Position numbers and translations under genes: made by a program. Below the pieces are notes generated by a model, which was given only the letters and a program-made list of their open reading frames with translations, was not told the DNA's origin and did not search any database. Below, in pieces: positions 7,173 through 10,768 of a DNA stretch of 10,768 nucleotides. How positions within the stretch are numbered: the stretch's first letter is position 1; every line of letters starts with the position of its first letter. Origin of the DNA: Gammaproteobacteria bacterium (lineage in GTDB: Bacteria > Pseudomonadota > Gammaproteobacteria > Steroidobacterales > Steroidobacteraceae); the NCBI GenBank assembly GCA_028293725.1, contig JAQGOE010000021.1, forward strand, positions 1 through 10,768, read 5' to 3'.

Positions 7173-7213
7173 ATGACCGGAAGATGACTGCAAAATGACC
7201 GAACGGTCATCTT
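7173..7213 (+). promoter_or_regulatory. Copper-box-like palindrome plus 11-bp-spaced heptamer array
   Basis: ATGACCG (7173), ATGACTG (7184) and ATGACCG (7195) are direct repeats exactly 11 bp apart. The third forms a perfect palindrome, ATGACCG-AA-CGGTCAT, at 7195-7210. With its flanks, 7192-7213 reads AAAATGAC-N6-GTCATCTT. This matches 15 of the 20 defined positions of the E. coli CusR copper box as I recall it (AAAATGACAA-N2-TTGTCATTTT). Repeats one helical turn apart are how OmpR/PhoB-family regulators bind. The site ends 92 nt before the start of the multicopper oxidase, so copper control is the natural guess. No regulator gene is in the window. A TetR-type operator is an alternative. Positions 7214-7291 show no clear -10. 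Confidence 0.6.
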
Positions 7214-7305
7214 CGAGAATAGAAAGAAGCCGTTGCGCCTCGACCCAGCGAGGTATCCAATGTCCGTATCCGCAGATGTTGGCAATCATCCGAGGGATTA
7301 ACGCC

Positions 7306-8763
7306 ATGCCCATCGACCGACGTTCATTGCTCAAGTACACGGCACTCGCCCCGCTTGCGAGTGCCTTTGCGCCTTTGGCGCGTGGCGCTGACCCAATGAC
7401 GACTGAAACGGCCGACTACACGCTGCGCATCGCGCGCGGCAACATCGAACTGGCGCCTGGTCATCTGGTGTCGACCACGCTGTACAACGGCCAATTTCCA
7501 GGGCCGCTGTTGCGGTTTACGGAAGGCAGGCGCGCGGTCATCGATATCCACAATGATACTGACGTTCCGGAGGTCGCGCATTGGCACGGCCAGATGATTC
7601 CGAGTGACGTCGACGGGGCCATCGAGGAAGGCACGCCGGTGATTCCTCCCCACGGCATGCGTCGTATCAGCTTTGTCCCCAAACCGGCGGGATTTCGCTT
7701 TTTGCACACCCATGTCATTGCCGGATCGAATCTCAGTCTAGGGACGTATTCCGGTCAGGCGGCACCGGTGTATATCGACCCCAAGGCCAATGCGGGTGCC
7801 TACGATCGGGAGGTGTTTTTGACTTTGAAGGAATTCGAGCCGTCCTTCACCCATGGCGGCGATATGGACATGCAGTCCCTCATCGGCGAACCGATCAAGG
7901 AGTTGAAGGACATCGGTAAAGCGGCCGATGAGAAAAACAAAGACCACAAGCAAAAAGGCTACGAGGTCAGCTACAAATCCTTCAGCATCAACGGGAAAAA
8001 GCTGGGAGCCGGTGAGCCCGTCCGGGTAAAGCCGGGCGAGCGCGTGCTATTCCACGTCTTGAATGCGAGCGCCGGTGAAATCCGCAGCCTGGCCATGCCG
8101 GGGCATGTGTTTCGGGTCGTTGCACTCGATGGCAACCCGGTCCCAACCCCGGCTGACGTCCCCATATTGTGGCTCGGCACGGCCGAGCGGATCTCGGCGA
8201 TTGTGGAGATGAAACATCCGGGGGTCTGGGTGTTAGGCGATCTCGATAATGACGATCGCAAAGGCGGGATGGGCATTGTCGTAGAATATGCAGGGCACAC
8301 TGGGAAGCCCAAGTGGGAGACGCCCACGCGCTTTCTATGGGATTACACGGCTTTTGGTCACTCGGCACCTACAGCCGCCGCGGTCGACGCAACCATCGAA
8401 ATGCTCATCGTCAAGAACAACGGGGCGCTGCAGGGATTCAACCAGTGGACACTCAATGGCGAAGCGTTTTCGATGCAAAGCATGAAGCCGCTGTATACCG
8501 TGCAGCGGGGTCGCCGGTATCGGCTCAAATTTCGTAATGCGAGCGATGATGTTCACCCCTTGCATCTGCACCGCCACAGTTTTGAGCTGACGAGCATCGG
8601 CGGCAAGCCGACCTCGGGGGTGATGAAGGACGTGGTGATGTTGGGCGGATACCAGGAGTTGGCCGTTGACTTCGTTGCCGATAATCCGGGGTTGACGCTA
8701 TTTCACTGCCATCAACAGCTGCACATGGATTTTGGATTCATGGCGCTGTTTAAGTATGCCTGA
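7306..8763 (+). CDS. Tat-exported multicopper oxidase (laccase/CueO/CopA type)
   Basis: A 485-residue periplasmic copper enzyme that should oxidise phenols, Cu(I) or similar substrates and reduce O2 to water. The N-terminus DRRSLLK followed by a hydrophobic stretch and an ARGA/D cleavage region (about 26-29) is a Tat signal, so it is exported folded with its copper. All trinuclear and T1 ligands are visible: HWH (His92, His94), HTH (His134, His136), HPLHLH (His417, His420, His422) and HCHQQLH (His467, Cys468, His469, His473). The axial position five residues after His473 is Phe478 instead of the Met of CueO. Three cupredoxin domains fit the length. A Lys-rich stretch (about 196-219) lies between domains 1 and 2. 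ATG 7306 is preferred to the in-frame ATG 7195 because GAGGGA (7292-7297) lies 8 nt before it and only this start puts the Tat motif first. It is preceded by a copper-box-like site. Confidence 0.93.
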   Translation: MPIDRRSLLKYTALAPLASAFAPLARGADPMTTETADYTLRIARGNIELAPGHLVSTTLYNGQFPGPLLRFTEGRRAVIDIHNDTDVPEVAHWHGQMIPSDVDGAIEEGTPVIPPHGMRRISFVPKPAGFRFLHTHVIAGSNLSLGTYSGQAAPVYIDPKANAGAYDREVFLTLKEFEPSFTHGGDMDMQSLIGEPIKELKDIGKAADEKNKDHKQKGYEVSYKSFSINGKKLGAGEPVRVKPGERVLFHVLNASAGEIRSLAMPGHVFRVVALDGNPVPTPADVPILWLGTAERISAIVEMKHPGVWVLGDLDNDDRKGGMGIVVEYAGHTGKPKWETPTRFLWDYTAFGHSAPTAAAVDATIEMLIVKNNGALQGFNQWTLNGEAFSMQSMKPLYTVQRGRRYRLKFRNASDDVHPLHLHRHSFELTSIGGKPTSGVMKDVVMLGGYQELAVDFVADNPGLTLFHCHQQLHMDFGFMALFKYA

Positions 8764-8804
8764 TCGGCTGTTCGAAACTGCCTGGAGGTGCGGGAGACCT
8801 TCAT

Positions 8805-9164
8805 TCAGCCGTTGTAATTTGCAACCACCCGAGCGACCTGGCCTTTCGAATCAATTTCCATAAATTCGCCAGTCTTTCCACCCTTCTGGTTCTTGTAGTA
8901 AAGAATGACACTGGAAACTCCCCACATCACGTCAATGAGGTCGAACTTCAGGTTCGGGTACACATCCAGCCCTCTCTTGAAATAGGCTCGGAGAGCTTCC
9001 TTGCCTTTTACCGCACCCGATGGGTCGTTCAGAATCCCGGCGGCAACCGGCGATACGAGAACAACATCTTCTGCGTAGTGCGACATGACTTCATCGAGGT
9101 CATGGGCATTCCACGCACGGATCCAATGAGACGCCAGGTTTCGTGCGTTATCTTCTGTCAGCAT
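8805..9164 (-). CDS. SnoaL/NTF2-like fold protein
   Basis: A 119-residue protein with the pattern of the NTF2/SnoaL-like superfamily: an N-terminal helix (ARNLASHWIRAWNAHDLD), then HYAEDVVLVSP, a GKEALRAYFKRGLDVYPNLKF segment, and C-terminal strands ending in ARVVANYNG. This cone-shaped fold includes ketosteroid isomerases, polyketide cyclases and many proteins of unknown substrate. The length is about normal. Nothing seen fixes the reaction. A good ribosome site (GGAAGA) lies 5 nt before the ATG at 9164. It is convergent with the oxidase gene (41-nt gap, no clear terminator) and divergent from the antitoxin gene (161-nt gap), so no operon partner is visible. Confidence 0.8.
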   Translation of the reverse strand: MLTEDNARNLASHWIRAWNAHDLDEVMSHYAEDVVLVSPVAAGILNDPSGAVKGKEALRAYFKRGLDVYPNLKFDLIDVMWGVSSVILYYKNQKGGKTGEFMEIDSKGQVARVVANYNG

Positions 9165-9262
9165 TTTTGTCTTCCAGCGGGAGGGAAAGGTTGCAGCGTA
9201 CGCGCAATCCTTGTGCAGGATGCTTCCGCGGCAGGGGCAATCCGGCGTGGCGGCTCGATATT

Positions 9263-9303
9263 GCTCCTGCTATCTCCTGGAAGTATGCTCCCGGTAACTC
9301 CTG
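9263..9303 (+). repeat. Four CTCC heptamers upstream of the antitoxin gene
   Basis: Four related heptamers, GCTCCTG (9263), TCTCCTG (9273), GCTCCCG (9287) and ACTCCTG (9297), form two pairs with start-to-start spacing of 10, 14 and 10 bp. The 17-bp pair-units are 14/17 identical and 24 bp apart. They end 22 nt before the antitoxin start, within the divergent gap to the SnoaL-like gene. The obvious reading is an operator for self-repression by the antitoxin. Alternatively, at RNA level TCCT could pair with AGGA of the ribosome site (9314-9320) and hide it. The rest of 9165-9262 shows nothing clear. Confidence 0.45.
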
Positions 9304-9325
9304 CGGTGATGTCGAGAGGAATATC

Positions 9326-9967
9326 ATGACAGGGCGAGCCTCTACCCTCTCCCCGGAGAACTCGGATTACCTGCCTGGCAGTACGGCAGCCGAAAAGCGC
9401 TCCCTAGCCAAGTGGTACGCTGCTGCTCGAGCCGCGCTCGCACGCAATCGACCCCTGACAACTGCTGCAACAGCCACTTCAGACCGCCGCCGCGCCAGTG
9501 ATTTCACGGCTGCGGAGGCCGCGGCTTTGCGCAGCGTCGGCGCCTTCAAAGACGAAACGCCCGTCCAGGCGTCCAACGACCCGCTCATCAGAAGTCAGGC
9601 GCAGTACATGGCGTTGCTGGAAGAGAGCCTCTCGGCGGCAGAAGCCGCCAAGCTCCTGCATGTCGATGTTAGTCGCGTGCGTCAGAGGTTGCGCGAGCGC
9701 TCCCTATTCGGTATCGAACATGAAGGCAGTTGGCGTTTGCCGCGCTTTCAGTTCGAGCGCCGTCTTGTGATTCCCGGGCTTGCACAAATTCTCAAGGCCC
9801 TCCCGCCCGACCTGTTCCCTCTCGATGTCGTCGACTGGTTCTTACTGCCCGACTCCGATCTGCAGCTGGATAGTGACACTGCGCCTGCGAGCCCGCGCGA
9901 ATGGCTGCTGTCCGGCAGACCCGTCGAGACGGCTGTTAGGCTCGCGCGCGATCTCACGCGCGCCTGA
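9326..9967 (+). CDS. Antitoxin of a RES-type toxin-antitoxin pair (Xre/MbcA/ParS-like)
   Basis: A 213-residue protein. Residues about 1-75 are Ala/Arg-rich and low in complexity. Residues about 97-143 (SLSAAEAAKLLHVDVSRVRQ, then RSLFGIEHEGSWRLPRFQF) look like a helix-turn-helix DNA-binding module of the excisionase/MerR-like type. Residues about 150-213 (with SPREWLLSGRPVETAVRLA) match the toxin-binding C-terminal domain of MbcA/ParS/Xre antitoxins, where a P-x-x-W-L-x-x-G motif is typical. The antitoxin should bind and block a RES-domain NAD+ phosphorylase and repress its own promoter; this is family knowledge. The RES gene does follow after 5 nt but is broken. AGAGGA (9315-9320) lies 5 nt before ATG 9326; the frame extends upstream to 9143 but that part overlaps the SnoaL-like gene and looks non-coding. 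The antitoxin itself shows no damage. Confidence 0.82.
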   Translation: MTGRASTLSPENSDYLPGSTAAEKRSLAKWYAAARAALARNRPLTTAATATSDRRRASDFTAAEAAALRSVGAFKDETPVQASNDPLIRSQAQYMALLEESLSAAEAAKLLHVDVSRVRQRLRERSLFGIEHEGSWRLPRFQFERRLVIPGLAQILKALPPDLFPLDVVDWFLLPDSDLQLDSDTAPASPREWLLSGRPVETAVRLARDLTRA

Positions 9968-9972
9968 CCTTC

Positions 9973-10459
9973 GTGGCCAAGTTCCCGGAGCCGCCGGGCG
10001 TTGCCGTGCTCCGCGGCATCGCTCCGCAGACCCTCACTCTTGCAGCTGACACGAAGCTCGCACGCATCTACTTCGCTGCCGGCAGTCTTCCAGGCCACAC
10101 GCCGCATCGACCGAACTCGCGATGCTCCGTGGCTCGTTGTATTCGCACTTACTGAAGCCATCACCCTCCTCGATCTACGCGGGACATTTGCGACGAAGGT
10201 GGGAGCTTCCACAGCCATACATTCTGGACTTCGTCCCCGTACGCGTGCTTGGGCGCGAGAGTTATACGAAGCCTATCCAGACATTCAGGGCCTCTACTGC
10301 GGGTCGTCGATGAACGAACACGCTCCCGCAGTCGCCTTGAACGAGCCCGCCCAGCGGGCGATGCCCGAAAAGCCCCACTTTCATCGCGCCCTCAACGACG
10401 ACATGCTGGTTGAAACTCTGCAGCGAATCGCGCTGCGCCTCTCCTATGGGCTGCGCTGA
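9973..10459 (+). pseudogene. RES-domain NAD+ phosphorylase toxin, broken by internal deletion
   Basis: The gene begins at GTG 9973, 5 nt past the antitoxin stop, and runs through LARIYFAAG (to about 10083), where RES proteins carry their first strand and the start of the NAD+ pocket. At about 10080-10086 the match jumps to another frame and resumes as VFQATRRIDR, DAPWLVVF, LLDLRGTF, YEAYPDIQGL, SSMN and PAVAL up to the stop at 10459, all standard RES C-terminal blocks. Intact relatives have roughly 40-50 residues between these two parts, including conserved Arg and Tyr residues of the NAD+ site. They are missing here and the frames do not join: the first frame stops at 10155. RES toxins kill or arrest cells by destroying NAD+, so loss of the toxin is not surprising. 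The C-terminal frame has an ATG at 10001 but would not give an active enzyme. Confidence 0.85.
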
Positions 10460-10474
10460 GTTCGCTGGTCGTTT

Positions 10475-10651
10475 CTAGCCCTTGCCGCATTCCTTATCGA
10501 GCATTGCCTTCAACTCCCGGACTCTCGCGTGATCCTCGGAGCCAACATCGATCTCTTCGTCGTAGGACCACCGGTCGATAGCGATCCGAATGATCTCGGA
10601 TTGCTCCGGGGTCAATACCCGATCGCCGATTTTTATCTTCGCCTCAACCAT
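10475..10651 (-). CDS. Small acidic protein of unknown function
   Basis: A 58-residue protein, MVEAKIKIGDRVLTPEQSEI followed by a helical, acidic middle (DRWSYDEEIDVGSED) and a charged helix ending in KECGKG. I do not recognise a family. No signal peptide or membrane segment is seen. ATG 10651 is chosen because GGAG lies 6 nt upstream. The same frame stays open to the window edge at 10768 with an ATG there, so an extra 39 residues at the N-terminus are possible, but that part (with CCRPPTLTPRRRATAGAS) looks unlike a folded protein. It is convergent with the broken RES gene, 15 nt away, and could be a small partner or remnant of that locus. Positions 10652-10768 hold nothing else recognisable. 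Confidence 0.55.
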   Translation of the reverse strand: MVEAKIKIGDRVLTPEQSEIIRIAIDRWSYDEEIDVGSEDHARVRELKAMLDKECGKG

Positions 10652-10768
10652 AGAAGCTCCAGCAGTAGCTCGGCGGCGTGGCGTCAGGGTCGGTGGACGG
10701 CAGCACTGCATTGTAAGCCCGATTTCGGCAAGCTCAGCGAAAGATCTCCTTCCGGTCTCCTGGCGCAT

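Noticed and set aside
7195..7305. Upstream in-frame start for the oxidase at ATG 7195
   Set aside because: The ATG is part of the palindrome, has no ribosome site, and would put 37 residues before the Tat signal.
8764..8811. Terminator between the oxidase and SnoaL-like genes
   Set aside because: CGGCTG (8765) and CAGCCG (8806) can pair but with a 35-nt loop and no T-run; too weak to call.
9143..9325. Upstream extension of the antitoxin to ATG 9143
   Set aside because: It overlaps the start of the SnoaL-like gene, crosses the heptamer repeats and looks non-coding; ATG 9326 has a good ribosome site.
10001..10459. A separate intact gene starting at ATG 10001
   Set aside because: Only the part after about 10082 matches RES proteins; the first 27 codons are the wrong frame of the RES N-terminus, which is read from GTG 9973.
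9973..10459. Programmed frameshift joining the two RES frames
   Set aside because: A slip of one base would not restore the roughly 40-50 missing residues, and no slippery heptamer is seen at the joint.

Overview
The window is GC-rich DNA from what looks like a Gram-negative proteobacterium. This is inferred from gene content, not a taxonomic assignment: a lipobox lipoprotein, a Tat-exported periplasmic multicopper oxidase, a giant CheB-CheR-kinase-receiver fusion and a RES/Xre-type toxin-antitoxin locus. Soil or freshwater beta- or gammaproteobacteria fit best.

Layout. Positions 123-2745 run on the + strand: a 57-residue lipoprotein with a hairpin behind it, then a tight row of three genes (a soluble histidine kinase with an RsbRD-like N-terminus, a VOC-fold protein and a four-helix membrane protein) with gaps of only 24 and 35 nt. 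Facing them, 2853-6545 on the - strand encodes one 1230-residue chemotaxis-like hybrid kinase. Its domains in order are CheB methylesterase, CheR methyltransferase, PAS-like, a heptad coiled coil, PAS, HisKA/HATPase and receiver.

From about 6546 to 7305 there is no intact gene. This stretch holds the eroded C-terminal part of a fabF-type ketoacyl-ACP synthase on the - strand. It also holds a striking array of 7-bp elements spaced 11 bp apart that ends in a perfect palindrome resembling the E. coli CusR/CopR copper box. That array sits just upstream of a Tat-exported multicopper oxidase (7306-8763, +), so copper-responsive control through an OmpR-family regulator encoded elsewhere is a coherent reading.

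The last part holds a SnoaL/NTF2-fold protein (-). Divergent from it is an Xre/MbcA/ParS-type antitoxin (+), preceded by four CTCC-type heptamers. Next comes a RES-domain toxin gene that is broken by an internal deletion with a frame change, so the antitoxin appears to be orphaned. A 58-residue unknown protein (-) closes the window.

Two wrecked genes within 4 kb, mixed strands and unrelated functions suggest an accessory, decaying region from about 6.6 kb onwards. I saw no tRNA, rRNA, CRISPR array, transposase or insertion sequence. The best candidates for something new are the copper-box array before the oxidase and the orphaned antitoxin with its repeat operator.
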